DNA of 64,000 nt from Gemmobacter sp034519525 (lineage in GTDB: Bacteria; Pseudomonadota; Alphaproteobacteria; Rhodobacterales; Rhodobacteraceae), in contig JAXHOJ010000046.1 of assembly GCA_034519525.1 (NCBI GenBank), forward strand, positions 84,689 through 148,688, given 5' to 3'. Of the stretch, positions 44,751-55,443 are shown one piece after another. The notes beneath the pieces are model-generated. The model saw only the letters and a program-made list of their open reading frames with translations. It was not told the DNA's origin and did no database searches. Made by a program: the position numbers and the translations under genes. Numbering within the stretch: position 1 is the first letter of the stretch; every line of letters starts with the position of its first letter.

Positions 44751-45179
44751 TCACGCGCGCGGAATGTCAAACCCCGGCGCGGCCAAGGTGAAGCCGTCGA
44801 AACGGAAGCCCGGCGATACGGTGCAGGACACCAGCGCAAAGGCGCCCACAGGCTGCGCCATCTGCCAGTGATGCGCCGGAATCACCAGCTGTGGCCGCTC
44901 TCCGGCCAGAACATCGGGGCCAAGGCGGGTGGCCTGCGCAGGCCCCGTATCGGTTGCGGAGGTGGACAGGATCAGCGGGCCGCCCGCGTGCCAGTGCCAG
45001 ATTTCAACCGCATCGACACGGTGCCAGTGGCTCTGCTCGCCTGCCTTCAGCAGGAAATAGATCGCTGTGCCAGAGGCGCGGCCCTCTGCGGTATCATCCA
45101 CCCAGGTCTGCCGATACCAGCCCCCTTCGGGATGTGGATCAAGCCCGAGGGCGGCGATGAGGCGGTCGGCTTCGGTCAT
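44751..45179 (-). CDS. Cupin-fold protein (DUF985)
   Basis: 142 residues with the DUF985 start PHPEGGWYRQTW and the metal-type HWHRVDAVEIWHWHAGGPL. A small cytoplasmic cupin of unknown function. Start at MTEADRLIAALG. Its first 41 bases overlap the end of the pseudouridine synthase gene, so translation may be coupled. Confidence 0.85.
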   Translation of the reverse strand: MTEADRLIAALGLDPHPEGGWYRQTWVDDTAEGRASGTAIYFLLKAGEQSHWHRVDAVEIWHWHAGGPLILSTSATDTGPAQATRLGPDVLAGERPQLVIPAHHWQMAQPVGAFALVSCTVSPGFRFDGFTLAAPGFDIPRA

Positions 45180-45780
45180 CCGGGCGGCCTTTGTGCTGGG
45201 GGTTTGCAGAAGGGCTCTTGGGCGGGGCAGGTGGCATGGCCACCGCAATCTCGCGCCAGTCGCCGGGGGCAAGACCGTCCAGCCGCCAGTCGCCCACCGC
45301 GATACGGATCAACCGCAAGGTGGGCAGGCCCACCGCTGCTGTCATCCGTCGCACCTGCCGGTTGCGGCCTTCGCGCAAGGTCAACTCGACCCAGGCATCG
45401 GGCACCGATTTGCGTTCACGGATCGGCGGGATGCGCGGCCAGAGCCAATCTGGCGGATCGACCGCCCGCGCCCCGGCAGGCAGGGTCGGCCCATCATTCA
45501 GCAGAACGCCTGCGCGCAGGGCTGCCAGCGCCTCTGGCGAGGGAATACCCTCAACCTGCGCCAGATAGGTCTTGGCCATCTTGTGGGACGGGTCAGAAAT
45601 GCGCGCCTGCAACCGGCCGTCATCCGTCAGCAGCACAAGGCCTTCGCTGTCACGATCCAGCCGCCCGGCGGGATAGACACCGGGCACCGGCACCAGATCG
45701 GCCAGCGTCGCCCGGCTGCCATCGCCGGAAAACTGGCACATCACGTCATAGGGTTTGTTCAGAAGGATCAGCCGCGCCAT
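45139..45780 (-). CDS. Pseudouridine synthase, RluE/RsuA family
   Basis: 213 residues without an S4 domain, so RluE-like. MARLILLNKPYDVMCQFSG opens it, and AGRLDRDSEGLVLLTDDG carries the catalytic Asp. GRNRQVRRMTAAVGLPTLRL is the conserved end motif. It isomerises uridine in 23S rRNA. The last ~25 residues are basic and overlap the cupin gene. Confidence 0.88.
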   Translation of the reverse strand: MARLILLNKPYDVMCQFSGDGSRATLADLVPVPGVYPAGRLDRDSEGLVLLTDDGRLQARISDPSHKMAKTYLAQVEGIPSPEALAALRAGVLLNDGPTLPAGARAVDPPDWLWPRIPPIRERKSVPDAWVELTLREGRNRQVRRMTAAVGLPTLRLIRIAVGDWRLDGLAPGDWREIAVAMPPAPPKSPSANPQHKGRPDDRSRPPHRRPRA

Positions 45781-45822
45781 GCGCCCGGTGTAGCGCAGGG
45801 CGCGGCTGTGGTATAGGCCCGA

Positions 45823-46320
45823 TCAGGCCGCAGGCCGCGCCAGGGCGCCGCCCAGCCGCTCTGACACCAGCCCGAACAGGTTGCCCAGCACCAGCGAGGC
45901 AAAGATCATGGCCGCTGCCTTGGCCGTCGCCATCGGATCGGCAATCGCCACCCCGCCCAGCAGGCAGAAGGCAGCGGTAGAGGCATAGCCGTAGACCGCC
46001 GCCGGAATGGTGGAAAGCTGCGGCAGATGTGCCGCCAGCACCAGCACCACGACCGAAGCGCCGACAATGGCCGAAGTGACAATGACCGATCCGCCGACCG
46101 TGCCCACCACGATGAGCGTGACTGCGGCAACCAGCACGCCCCAGCCATGGTTGATGACGGATTTGCCCAGCCCTTCAGGCTTGCCGCCGGTGTGATAGAA
46201 GCTACCCCAGCCGACGAACAGCGCCCAGACCTGCAGCCCCAGGCCAGTGCCCAGGCAAAGCCAGGTGGCCACGGCGGCCAGCGCGCCGATGGAAATGGCC
46301 AGTGCGGTGATGATGTGCAT
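45823..46320 (-). CDS. DUF1097-family membrane protein
   Basis: 165 residues with about five membrane helices. GWGSFYHTGGKPEGLGKSVI in the first loop and LVAAVTLIVVGTVGGSVIVT follow, the pattern of DUF1097. Strong ribosome site GGGAGGAGAC on the minus strand before ATG 46320. Function unknown. Confidence 0.85.
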   Translation of the reverse strand: MHIITALAISIGALAAVATWLCLGTGLGLQVWALFVGWGSFYHTGGKPEGLGKSVINHGWGVLVAAVTLIVVGTVGGSVIVTSAIVGASVVVLVLAAHLPQLSTIPAAVYGYASTAAFCLLGGVAIADPMATAKAAAMIFASLVLGNLFGLVSERLGGALARPAA

Positions 46321-46560
46321 TATGTCTCCTCCCGTTGATGCCGCCCGTTGCTCGGCGGTCGGGCCGACAATCGGGCAGGGGGGATGGGCCGGACAATGGC
46401 ACCATTGTCTCTACGACCGTGAACGGATCGGGGGAAAAGCCGGAACAGCCGAGCGGCTTGTGGTCGTAGATGCCGCATCGGGACGGGGCTGCGGCAGGCG
46501 GGTGTCCTTCCGCGCCGGTCCGGTCTTGCAGCCGGGCTGCAGTGCGGTTAGGAAGTTTTT

Positions 46561-46573
46561 GTAATGTTATTAC
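46561..46573. promoter_or_regulatory. Zur-type box in front of zinT
   Basis: GTAAT-GTT-ATTAC, a perfect inverted repeat with an ATGTTAT half as in alphaproteobacterial Zur boxes, inside TTTGTAATGTTATTACATAT. It lies 27 bases upstream of the zinT start used here. Zinc repression is inferred from family knowledge of ZinT. Confidence 0.65.
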
Positions 46574-46599
46574 ATATGAGTCACGAACAGGAGCTTGCC

Positions 46600-47277
46600 A
46601 TGCAAGGAATGAAGAACATGAAACGCGCCGGGGCCGGGTTTGGCCTGCTGATGGGGCTGGCCTTGATGACTGCCGCAGGGGCGCAGACGACCGGCCATGA
46701 TCACAATCATGACCATACCCACGATCATGCCCATTCCGCCGATGACGCGATCTACAAGGGCTATTTCGAAGATCACCAGATCCAGCCGCGCCCGCTTGCC
46801 GATTGGGCAGGGGATTGGCAATCGGTCTATCCGCTGCTGGCCGATGGCACGCTGGACCCGGTGATGGTGATGAAAGCCGCAACGGGTGACAAGACTACCG
46901 GCGAATACCGCGCCTATTACGAAACCGGCTACAAGACCGATGTGAACCGGATCGAAATCATGGGCGACGTGGTCCGCTTTCACAGCCCGGCGGGGGTGGT
47001 TTCAGGGCGCTATGCCGATGATGGCCATGAAGTGCTCACCTATGCCAAGGGCAATCGCGGCGTGCGCTACATCTTTGCCAAGGCCAGTGGTGATGCGGCA
47101 GCGCCCGGTTTCATCCAGTTCAGCGATCATGCCATCGCCCCCGTGCAGGCGGGGCACTATCACCTCTACTGGGGGGATGACCGCGCCGCGCTGCTGGAAG
47201 AGGTGACAAACTGGCCCACCTATTACCCCTCGGCCCTGACGCCTGCGCAGATCGTGGAGGAGATGCTGGCGCATTGA
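46600..47277 (+). CDS. zinT: Periplasmic zinc-binding protein ZinT (YodA)
   Basis: 225 residues. A signal peptide (MGLALMTAAGAQ) is followed by a histidine-rich metal site HDHNHDHTHDHAHS (residues ~32-45) and the ZinT lipocalin fold: IYKGYFEDHQIQPRPLADWA, DWQSVYPLLADG, YHLYWGDDR near the end. It binds zinc in the periplasm and passes it to import systems. The start at 46600 has AGGAG six bases upstream; the ATG at 46564 falls inside the Zur box and is rejected. Confidence 0.93.
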   Translation: MQGMKNMKRAGAGFGLLMGLALMTAAGAQTTGHDHNHDHTHDHAHSADDAIYKGYFEDHQIQPRPLADWAGDWQSVYPLLADGTLDPVMVMKAATGDKTTGEYRAYYETGYKTDVNRIEIMGDVVRFHSPAGVVSGRYADDGHEVLTYAKGNRGVRYIFAKASGDAAAPGFIQFSDHAIAPVQAGHYHLYWGDDRAALLEEVTNWPTYYPSALTPAQIVEEMLAH

Positions 47278-47314
47278 GCCGCATCCGCCCACCGGAACAG
47301 GTGAGCCAAAGAAA

Positions 47315-47338
47315 ATGGGCGCCCCAAAGGGCGCCCAT
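47315..47338. terminator. Hairpin between zinT and eno
   Basis: ATGGGCGCC (47315-47323) pairs with GGCGCCCAT over a short CCAAA-type loop, between convergent genes; A-run before the stem serves the minus strand. Confidence 0.6.
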
Positions 47339-47357
47339 CGCGTTCCGGGATCGGGGG

Positions 47358-48635
47358 TCAGCCCTTCAGGATGCTGCGGCCGGCGTATTCGGCCACTTCG
47401 CCCAGCATTTCCTCGATGCGGATCAGCTGGTTGTATTTCGCCAGCCGGTCAGACCGCGCCAGCGAGCCGGTCTTGATCTGGCCGCAGTTGGTGGCCACTG
47501 CCAGATCGGCGATGGTGGCATCTTCGGTTTCGCCCGAGCGGTGCGACATGACGTTGGTATAGCGGGCGCGATGCGCCATCTCCACCGCCTGCAGCGTTTC
47601 GGTCAGCGTGCCGATCTGGTTGACCTTCACCAGCATCGAATTGGCGCAGCCCTTGGCGATGCCTTCGGCCAGACGGCGCGGGTTGGTCACGAACAGATCG
47701 TCGCCCACCAGCTGCACCTTGTTGCCCAGCCGTGTCGGTCAGCGCCTTCCAGCCGTCCCAGTCATCTTCCGAACAGCCGTCCTCGATCGAGATGATCGGG
47801 TAATCGGCGCCAGCGCTGCCAAGATAGTCGACATTTTCGTCCGATGGACAGCGATTTGCCTTCGCCCTTCATCTCGTATTTGCCGCCCTTGAAATATTCG
47901 GTCGAAGCGCAATCCAGCGCCAGATAGATCTCATCGCCCGGCTTGTAGCCCGCCTTTTCGATGGACTTCAGGATGAAATCCAGCGCGTCGCGGGTCGAAG
48001 ACAGGTTGGGGGCAAAGCCGCCCTCGTCGCCGATGCCGGTGGACAGGCCCGCCGCCGACAGCTCTTTCTTCAGGGTGTGGAACACCTCGGAACCCATGCG
48101 CACCGCTTCGCGGATATTGGAAGCCGACCGGCATGATCATGAATTCCTGAATGTCGATCGGGTTGTCGGCATGTTCGCCGCCGTTGATGATGTTCATCAT
48201 CGGCACCGGCAGAACGCGGGCCGCCGTGCCGCCGACATAGCGATACAGCGGCTGGCCAGACACTTCGGCCGCCGCCTTGGCCACGGCCAGAGACACGCCC
48301 AGAATGGCATTGGCGCCCAGACGCGATTTGTTCGGCGTGCCGTCCATTTCGATCATGGTGCGGTCGATGCCGACCTGTTCGGTCGCGTCGAAACCGATCA
48401 GCGCCTCGGCGATTTCGCCGTTCACGGCGGCAACGGCTTCCAGCACGCCCTTGCCCATATAGCGCGACTTGTCGCCGTCGCGCTTTTCCACCGCCTCATG
48501 GGCGCCGGTCGATGCGCCCGAGGGCACGGCAGCGCGGCCAAACGCCCCGCTTTCCAGCGTCACATCCACCTCGACCGTCGGGTTGCCGCGGCTGTCCAGA
48601 ATTTCGCGGGCGTGAATGTCGATGATCGTGCTCAT
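47358..48635 (-). CDS. eno: Enolase (three single-base insertions as read)
   Basis: The three pieces add to about 425 residues, normal for enolase. MSTIIDIHAREILDSRGNPT opens it; SGASTGAHEAVEKRDGD and PMMNIINGGEHADNPIDIQE are the active-site blocks. The frame breaks near 48126 (GGAAGCCGACC for GGAAGCGACC), 47845 (GTCCGATGGACA for GTCCGAGGACA) and 47731 (GCCGTGTCGG for GCCGGTCGG). Removing those bases restores conserved DNIREAVRMGSEVFHTLKK, SSDENVDYLG and LTDRLGNKVQLV. Final block LVGDDLFVTNPRRLAEGIAK is intact. An essential glycolytic gene, so these are most likely errors. AGGAGG precedes the start. Confidence 0.92.
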
Positions 48636-48676
48636 GGGGGTGTTCCTCCTGAGGAAGCAATGCTCTCGCGGCGTCT

Positions 48677-49580
48677 TTACCCTGCGGCGCCTGATGTGGG
48701 AAGGGAGCGTTTGCGCAAACGCTCGCGCCAGAAGGTATAAAGCCCCGAAGCGATGATGATTGCGGCGCCCAGAAGCGTCAGGGCATCAGGGCGTTCCCCG
48801 AAAAACACCACACCGATCATCATGGCGAACACCAGCCGGGAATAGCGGAACGGAGTGATGGCCGATACCTCGCCCAGCCGCATGGCCTGCGTGATCATCC
48901 AATAGGCCAACGTCCCGAAGACCAAGCGCCCCGCGCCAGATGCCACGGCCGTGCGCGGCCCCCGGCACATGCGCGCCCCCGGAAACCGACAGCATCATCG
49001 CCCCCAGAAGGCCTACGGCAATGAAGCCCCAGGCCGAAATCTGCGTGGTGGAAATGCTGGCCGGGATGCGCCGCGTCGCCACATCGCGGATCGACAGGCC
49101 GATGACGGCCAGCACAGACCACAGCGAGGCGGTCTGAAACCCGTCCAGCCCCGGCCGGATGATGATCATGACCCCGATGAACCCCGCAAAGATCGCGCTC
49201 CACCGCCGCCAGCCGACCTGTTCGCCCAGAAACAGCGCCGCCCCCAGCGTCACGGCCAGAGGTGCGGCCTGAAAGATCGCGGTCGCCGTGGTCAGCGGGG
49301 TCAGCGCCAGTGCGGTGACAAAGCCCAGGGTGCCGATCATCTCGCCAAGGTTGCGCCAGATGACGCCCGGGTTCCAGGCCTCGGCGGTGAAGGTGCGTTT
49401 GCCCTCGCGCCGGGCCATGGCGGCAAAGACCGGCGTGCCTGCCAGCCCCAGCATCAGCAGAATCTGCCCGGTGGGCAGATCGGCCGCCGCCCATTTGATG
49501 AACATATCCTCTATGGCAAATCCGGCCATGGCGGCCACCATCAACAGGATGCCGCGGAAATTGTCGCGCGCGTCGGTCAT
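48677..49580 (-). CDS. EamA-family transporter (one frameshift as read)
   Basis: About 300 residues over two frames. The first frame (49580 to ~48950) reads LLMVAAMAGFAIEDMFIKWA through VISLSGGAH-type sequence; the second (~48965 to 48677) resumes with LVFGTLAYWMITQAMRLGEV and ends in a basic tail. Ten-helix EamA plan. Break near 48940-48965. It begins two bases before the Fur-family gene's stop, so is translated with it. Substrate unknown. Confidence 0.78.
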
Positions 49581-49581
49581 G

Positions 49582-49995
49582 TCAGCCTTTCTTCAGCGGA
49601 ACGCCCAGCAGTTCAAGCCGGTGGCCAATCAGCCGGTATCCCAGCCGTGCGGCGATGCGTTCCTGCAATTCCTCGATCTCGGGATCGACAAATTCGATCA
49701 CGGCGCCGCTGTTCACGTCGATCAGGTGGTCGTGGTGATCGCGGTCGGCATCTTCATAGCGGGCGCGGCCATCGCCGAATTCCAGCTTTTCCAGAATCCC
49801 CGCCTCTTCGAACAGCTTGACCGTGCGGTAGACGGTCGCCAACGAAATGCGCGGATCCACCGCTGCGGCGCGGGCGAACAGTTCTTCGACATCCGGGTGG
49901 TCTTCGGCCGCGCCGATGACACGGGCCACGATGCGCCGCTGTTCTGTCATGCGCAGGCCTTTCGCCTCGCATCGTCTGATGATCGCTTCGGTCAT
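49582..49995 (-). CDS. Fur-family metalloregulator (Fur/Mur-like)
   Basis: 137 residues. A winged HTH (GLRMTEQRRIVARVIGAAED, then ATVYRTVKLFEEAGILEKLE) and a dimerisation domain with metal ligands DRDHHDHLIDVNSGAVIEF. The C-terminal CxxC structural zinc pair of many Fur/Zur proteins is absent. The end GYRLIGHRLELLGVPLKKG is like alphaproteobacterial Fur/Mur, which senses manganese or iron. The gene faces an EamA gene at a two-base gap. Whether it binds the Zur-type box at 46561 cannot be told. Confidence 0.8.
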   Translation of the reverse strand: MTEAIIRRCEAKGLRMTEQRRIVARVIGAAEDHPDVEELFARAAAVDPRISLATVYRTVKLFEEAGILEKLEFGDGRARYEDADRDHHDHLIDVNSGAVIEFVDPEIEELQERIAARLGYRLIGHRLELLGVPLKKG

Positions 49996-50117
49996 GCCGT
50001 CCCCTGTGGCCGTGACTTCCGATTTACGCCGATCGGGCGCCGGGCTCCATAGGGAAAGGCGGGTTGACTTCGCAGGGCGGGGCCGAAATCTTCCGTCCTG
50101 ACAGAAAAGGGGCGATC

Positions 50118-51001
50118 ATGCGCAATGACAGGCTGGATGGTGTGGGCCTTGCGGCGCTTCTGGGGGTGACCCTGCTGCTGGCGGCCAATCAGGTGATCGT
50201 CAAGATCACAACCGTCGGGCTGCAGCCCGCCTTCTTTGCCGGGGCGCGTTCGGCGCTGGCTGTGCCGTTCATCATCGGCTGGATGGCCTGGCGCGGGGTG
50301 CCACTGCGCTGATACGCGCGGCACGAGCCTGGCCCGGCCTGCTGATCGGGGTGGTCTTCGCGGTTGAATTCCTGTGCCTGTTCCTGGCGCTGGATCTGAC
50401 CACGGTCAGCCGCGCCGCGATCATCTTCTATTCCATGCCGGTCTGGCTGGCGATCCTGGCGCATTTCTTCCTGCCGGGCGAGCGTCTGACCATCTTGCGC
50501 GCCTTTGGTCTGGCGCTGGCCTTCGCGGGCACGGCCTGGGCCATTCTGGATCGCAGCGGCACCGGCGGGCAGGGCAGTCTTGCGGGGGATCTGTGCGCGC
50601 TTGCCGGCGCGCTTTTCTGGGCGGGCACGGCCTTTCTGGCGCGCAGACCCGCCATGGCCAAGGTCGGCCCTGAAATGCAGCTGCTGTGGATGGCTGCCGT
50701 TTCTGGCCCCTTGCTGATCCTTGCCTCGCCCCTGTTCGGCCCGCTGCTGCGCGCGGTAGAGCCGATGCACTGGGTCTGGCTGGTGTTTCAGGCAGGCGTC
50801 GTGATGGCGGGCGGCTTCATCACCTGGCTCTGGCTGCTGTCATCCTATCCTCCGGCAACGGTGGCGAGCTTTTCCTTCCTGACCCCGATCCTCAGCATCG
50901 TCTTCGGCTGGGCGGTGATGGGCGAGTCGCTCGGGCCATCCACATTGGGGGCGGGCGTCCTGGTGGCGGCGGGAATCATCCTGATCAACCGGCGCGGCTG
51001 A
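50118..51001 (+). CDS. EamA-family transporter (frameshift as read)
   Basis: About 293 residues in two frames. The first (50118-50312) reads LAALLGVTLLLAANQVIVKI and stops at 50312 after VPLR; the second resumes at about 50309 with LIRAARAWPGLLIGVVFAVE and runs to 51001. Two extra bases or one lost base near 50300-50310 explains it. Ten helices, EamA fold. Divergent from the Fur-family gene. Confidence 0.78.
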
Positions 51002-51559
51002 CGCAGCGGCAGTTTTGCCGGAGGGCCTGTGTTTGCTGGTCTGCGCCCCGTTCGGCGCGCGCCTTTTGGCCACAATTGCAGATTCTGCAGCTTGTGCCCC
51101 GCTCGGTGGATAACCGGGCTCCGAGAGCACCCTTCGGAAGTTATCCACAGGCGGGTGCGCGGTGAATCTTGATTTGCTGGGCGCTTGGGCCGCGAAGCTG
51201 CGATTGTGCAGAAACTGTCCAGAAACTTTTCCACAAGCCCCGGGCACTGCCGCTGAATCGGGCAGGCGCGGCATCCCTTGTGGGTAAGATGACCGTCAAC
51301 ACCAAATCATGGCGTCAGCCGGGCGAAATTTCCGTTGAACACGCCGTTCGAATTTCCGACAACTTGAGTGTGTAGCGCGGGAAGCCACTAGATATGGTGT
51401 GGCACCAGCCATCGAGCAGAGGTTCCATTTTTTGGGCTACGGGTGATTTTGCCCGATCCTGTCCGGTTTTCCGGTCGGGGTAGTTCTGTTCGTGCCGCCC
51501 GCGCGGGATGCGGATTTGGTGGCGGGGTTGGTCCCGCCCTAGAGGGGACGACGGGGCAG
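51002..51559. promoter_or_regulatory. nrdJ upstream region with DnaA-type boxes
   Basis: No gene is seen in these 558 bases. TTATCCACA at 51141-51149 is a perfect DnaA consensus box; TTATCCACC (minus strand, 51106-51114) and TTTTCCACA (51227-51235) each differ at one base. Farther down lies an NrdR-type box (see next entry). The set sits just ahead of the ribonucleotide reductase gene, where DnaA control is known in other bacteria. Confidence 0.6.
51385..51402. promoter_or_regulatory. NrdR-type box overlapping the nrdJ -10 region
   Basis: CCACTAGATATGGTGTGG is an imperfect palindrome resembling the NrdR box (ACACwATATcTwGTG type). A TTGAGT (51364-51369) and TAGATA (51389-51394) could form the promoter, so the box would cover the -10. 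A weaker second site, ACAACTTGAGTGTGT (51359-51373), is about 27 bases away rather than the usual ~31. Confidence 0.5.
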
Positions 51560-54500
51560 ATGAAGATCGAGCGCAAGTTCACCACGGATGCGACCGGCGC
51601 CTATGGGGCTCTGGCCTTCACCACGACCACCTCGGAAATCCGCAATCCCGATGGCAAGGTGGTGTTCCGCAACGATGCGGTCGAAGTGCCCGAGGGCTGG
51701 AGCCAGGTCGCCTCTGACGTGCTGGCGCAGAAGTATTTCCGCAAGGCGGGCGTGCCCGCGCGGTCTGAAGCGGGTGCCGGAAAAGGGCGTGCCCGAATTC
51801 CTGTGGCGGTCGGTTCCGGACGAAGCGGCGCTGGCCGATCTGCCGGAAGATCAGCGCATCGTCGGCGAAACCAGCGCCAAGCAGGTGTTCGACCGTCTGG
51901 CGGGGGCCTGGGCCTATTGGGGCTGGAAGGGCGGCTATTTCACCACCGAAGCCGACGCCCGCGCCTATTACGACGAGATGCGCTTCATGCTGGCCCGCCA
52001 GATGGCGGCGCCGAACAGCCCGCAGTGGTTCAACACCGGCCTGCACTGGGCCTATGGCATCGACGGCCCGAGCCAGGGCCACTACTATGTCGATTACCAG
52101 ACCGGCGAGCTGACCAAATCCACCAGCGCCTATGAACATCCGCAGCCGCATGCCTGCTTCATCCAGTCGGTCAAGGATGATCTGGTGGGCGACGGCGGCA
52201 TCATGGACCTGTGGGTGCGCGAGGCGCGGCTGTTCAAATACGGCTCGGGCACCGGCACCAACTTTTCGTCGCTGCGCGGCGAGGGCGAAAAGCTGTCGGG
52301 CGGCGGCAAGTCGTCGGGCCTGATGGGGTTCCTGAAGATCGGCGACCGCGCGGCGGGCGCGATCAAATCGGGCGGCACCACGCGGCGCGCGGCCAAGATG
52401 GTGATCGTCGACATGGATCACCCCGATATCGAGGAGTTCATCAACTGGAAGGTGATCGAGGAACAGAAGGTCGCCAGCCTCGTCGCCGGGTCCAAGATGC
52501 ACGAAAAGATGCTGAACGGCATCTTTCGCGGCGATCACGGCGTGGGACGGCACCGATGGCGGATGCCGACTGACCCGGCCAAGAACGCAGGCGCTGAAGG
52601 CCGCGATCCGCGAGGCGCAAGAAGGTCGATGATCCCGGAGACCTACATCAAGCGCGTGCTGGAATATGCGCGGCAGGGCCATACCAGCATCGAATTCCCG
52701 ACCTATGACACCGATTGGGATTCCGAGGCCTATATCTCCGTCTCGGGCCAGAATTCCAACAACTCGATCCGCGTCACCGATGCCTTCCTGAAGGCGGTGC
52801 AAGCCGATGCCGATTGGGAGCTGATCCGCCGCACCGACGGCACGGTCGCCAAGACCGTCAAGGCGCGCGATCTGTGGGAGCAGGTCGGCCACGCCGCCTG
52901 GGCCTGCGCCGATCCCGGCATCCAGTATCACGACACCGTCAACGCCTGGCACACCTGCCCCGAAGACGGGCCGATCCGCGGGTCGAACCCCTGTTCGGAA
53001 TACATGTTCCTGGACGATACCGCCTGCAACCTGGCCTCGATGAACCTGCTGACCTTCTTCAAGGACGGCCGTTTCGATGCCGAAGCCTATATGCATGCCA
53101 CGCGGCTGTGGACGGTGACGCTGGAAATCAGCGTGATGATGGCGCAGTTCCCGTCCAAGGAAATCGCGCAGCTGTCCTATGATTTCCGCACGCTGGGCCT
53201 TGGCTATGCCAATATCGGCGGCCTGTTGATGAACATGGGGCTGGGCTATGACAGCGACGAGGGCCGCGCGCTGTGCGGCGCGCTGACCGCGATCATGACC
53301 GGCGTGACCTATGCCACCTGCGCCGAAATGGCGGGCGAACTGGGGCCGTTCTCCGGGCTATGCGCGCAACCGCGAGCACATGCTGCGCGTGATCCGCAAC
53401 CACCGCCGCGCCGCCTATGGCCATGGCGAAGGCTATGAAGCGGTCAACGTGGCGCCGGTGCCGCTGGATGCCGCCAACTGCCCCGACGCCGAGCTGGTGG
53501 CCCTGGCCAAATCCGCCTGGGACGAGGCGCTGGCGCTGGGTGAAGCGCATGGCTACCGCAACGCGCAGACCACGGTGATCGCCCCCACCGGCACCATCGG
53601 TCTGGTGATGGATTGCGACACCACCGGGATCGAGCCCGATTTCGCGCTGGTGAAGTTCAAGAAGCTGGCTGGCGGCGGCTATTTCAAGATCATCAACCAG
53701 TCGGTTCCGGCGGCGCTGGAAAAGCTGGGCTATGCCTCCAGCCAGATCGCCGAGATCGTGGCCTATGCCGTGGGCCATGGCTCCATCGGCAATTGCCCCG
53801 GCATCAACCACACCGCGCTGATCGGCCATGGCTTCGGCCCGCGCGAGATCGACAAGATCGAGGCGGCGCTGCCCTCGGCCTTCGACATCCGCTTTGTGTT
53901 CAACCAGTGGACGCTGGGCGAGGATTTCTGCAAGGGCACGCTGGGCATCCCGGCCGAAAAGCTGGCCGATCCGACCTTCGACCTGCTGCGCCATCTGGGC
54001 TTCACCAAGGCCCAGATCGACGCCGCCAACGACCATGTCTGCGGCACCATGACGCTGGAAGGCGCGCCGCTTCCTGAAGCCCGAGCACTATCCGGTGTTC
54101 GACTGCGCCAATCCCTGCGGCAAGACCGGCAAGCGCTATCTGTCGGTGGACAGCCACATCCACATGATGGCGGCGGCGCAGTCGTTCATCTCGGGTGCGA
54201 TTTCCAAGACGATCAACATGCCCAATTCGGCCACGATCGAGGAAACGCTGGCGGCCTATGAACTGTCGCATTCGCTGGGGATCAAGGCCAATGCGCTCTA
54301 CCGCGACGGGTCCAAGCTGAGCCAGCCGCTGGCCTCGGCACTGGTCGAGGATGACGAAGAGGCCGAAGAGATCCTCGCCACCGGCAGCCAGCAGGAAAAA
54401 GTCGCCGTTCTGGCCGAAAAGATCGTGGAAAAGGTGATCATCAAGGAAATCATCCGCACCAACCGCGAAAAGCTGCCGGAGCGGCGCAAGGGCTATACCC

Positions 54501-55256
54501 AGAAGGCCATCGTCGGCGGGCACAAGGTCTATCTGCGCACCGGCGAATATGGCGACGGCCGTCTGGGCGAGATCTTCATCGACATGCACAAGGAAGGTGC
54601 GGGCTTCCGCGCGATGATGAACAACTTCGCCATCGCGGTGTCGGTCGGCCTGCAATACGGCGTGCCGCTGGAAGAATTCGTGGATGCCTTCACCTTCACC
54701 AAATTCGAACCGGCGGGCATGGTGCAGGGCAACGACAGCATCAAGAACGCGACCTCGATCCTGGATTACATCTTCCGCGAACTGGCGGTCAGCTATCTGG
54801 ACCGCACCGATCTGGCGCATGTGCAGCCCAAAGGCGCGTCTTTCGACGATCTGGGCGGCGGCGTGACCGAGGGCAAGCGCGAAGCCAATGTAGAGCCGGT
54901 CAGCGACACTGCCGCCTCGAAATCGCTTGAGGTGCTGCGCCAGATTTCCTCCACCGGCTATCTGCGCAAGCGGCTGCCGCAGGAACTGATGGTGCTGCAG
55001 GGCGGCATGGCCCCGGCCAGCGGCTGTCGATCCGGTGGCGCGCTGAACACGCTGGTGCCTGAAACCGCGCTGGCCGGACTGGCGACAGGCCACGACGGCC
55101 TTGGCCAGCGGCACGGTGGGGATGGATGCCCGCGTGAAGGCCAAGATGCAGGGCTATGAAGGCGATCCCTGCGGCGAATGTGGCAATTACACGCTGGTGC
55201 GCAATGGCACCTGCATGAAGTGCAACACCTGCGGCGGCACCAGCGGCTGCAGCTGA
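51560..55256 (+). CDS. nrdJ: Class II (adenosylcobalamin) ribonucleoside-diphosphate reductase NrdJ, many single-base insertions
   Basis: About 1230 residues after repair. MKIERKFTTDATGAYGALAF opens it; SGQNSNNSIRVTDAFLKAV, NPCSEYMFLDDTACNLASMN and APTGTIGLVMDCDTTGIEPD are the catalytic parts, and CGECGNYTLVRNGTCMKCNT near the end is the redox/zinc tail. It makes deoxyribonucleotides without oxygen. Extra bases are seen at about 51763, six between 52525 and 52630, 53357, 54069, ~55025 and 55095. With the six removed, the cluster reads INGIF-AAITAWDGTDGDADDP-AKNQALKAAIREAKKV. The repair is unambiguous, so these are errors, not decay. Confidence 0.93.
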
Positions 55257-55443
55257 AACGCCCGTCGGGCGACATCCCAAAGCGCCGCCGGATCGGAAGA
55301 TCCGGTCCTGCACCCCGGATGTCACCCTGATGCGCGTGACCGGAAAACCTGACTGGCGCCGGATGACCGGCGCCGGTGATCCGCAGAGGGCGAACCCCGG
55401 CCCCCTGTCAGCTGCAAATTCCGAACCAGAAGTGAAGCCTGAA

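Noticed and set aside
46564..46599. Upstream ATG starts for zinT
   Set aside because: 46564 lies in the Zur-type palindrome and 46576 lacks a ribosome site; 46600 has AGGAG at six bases.
47358..48635. eno as a pseudogene or programmed frameshift
   Set aside because: Three separate breaks each fixed by removing one base in an essential gene; no slippery sites seen.
51106..51235. A replication origin
   Set aside because: Only three DnaA-type boxes, no AT-rich unwinding element and no origin-linked genes; gene regulation is the better reading.
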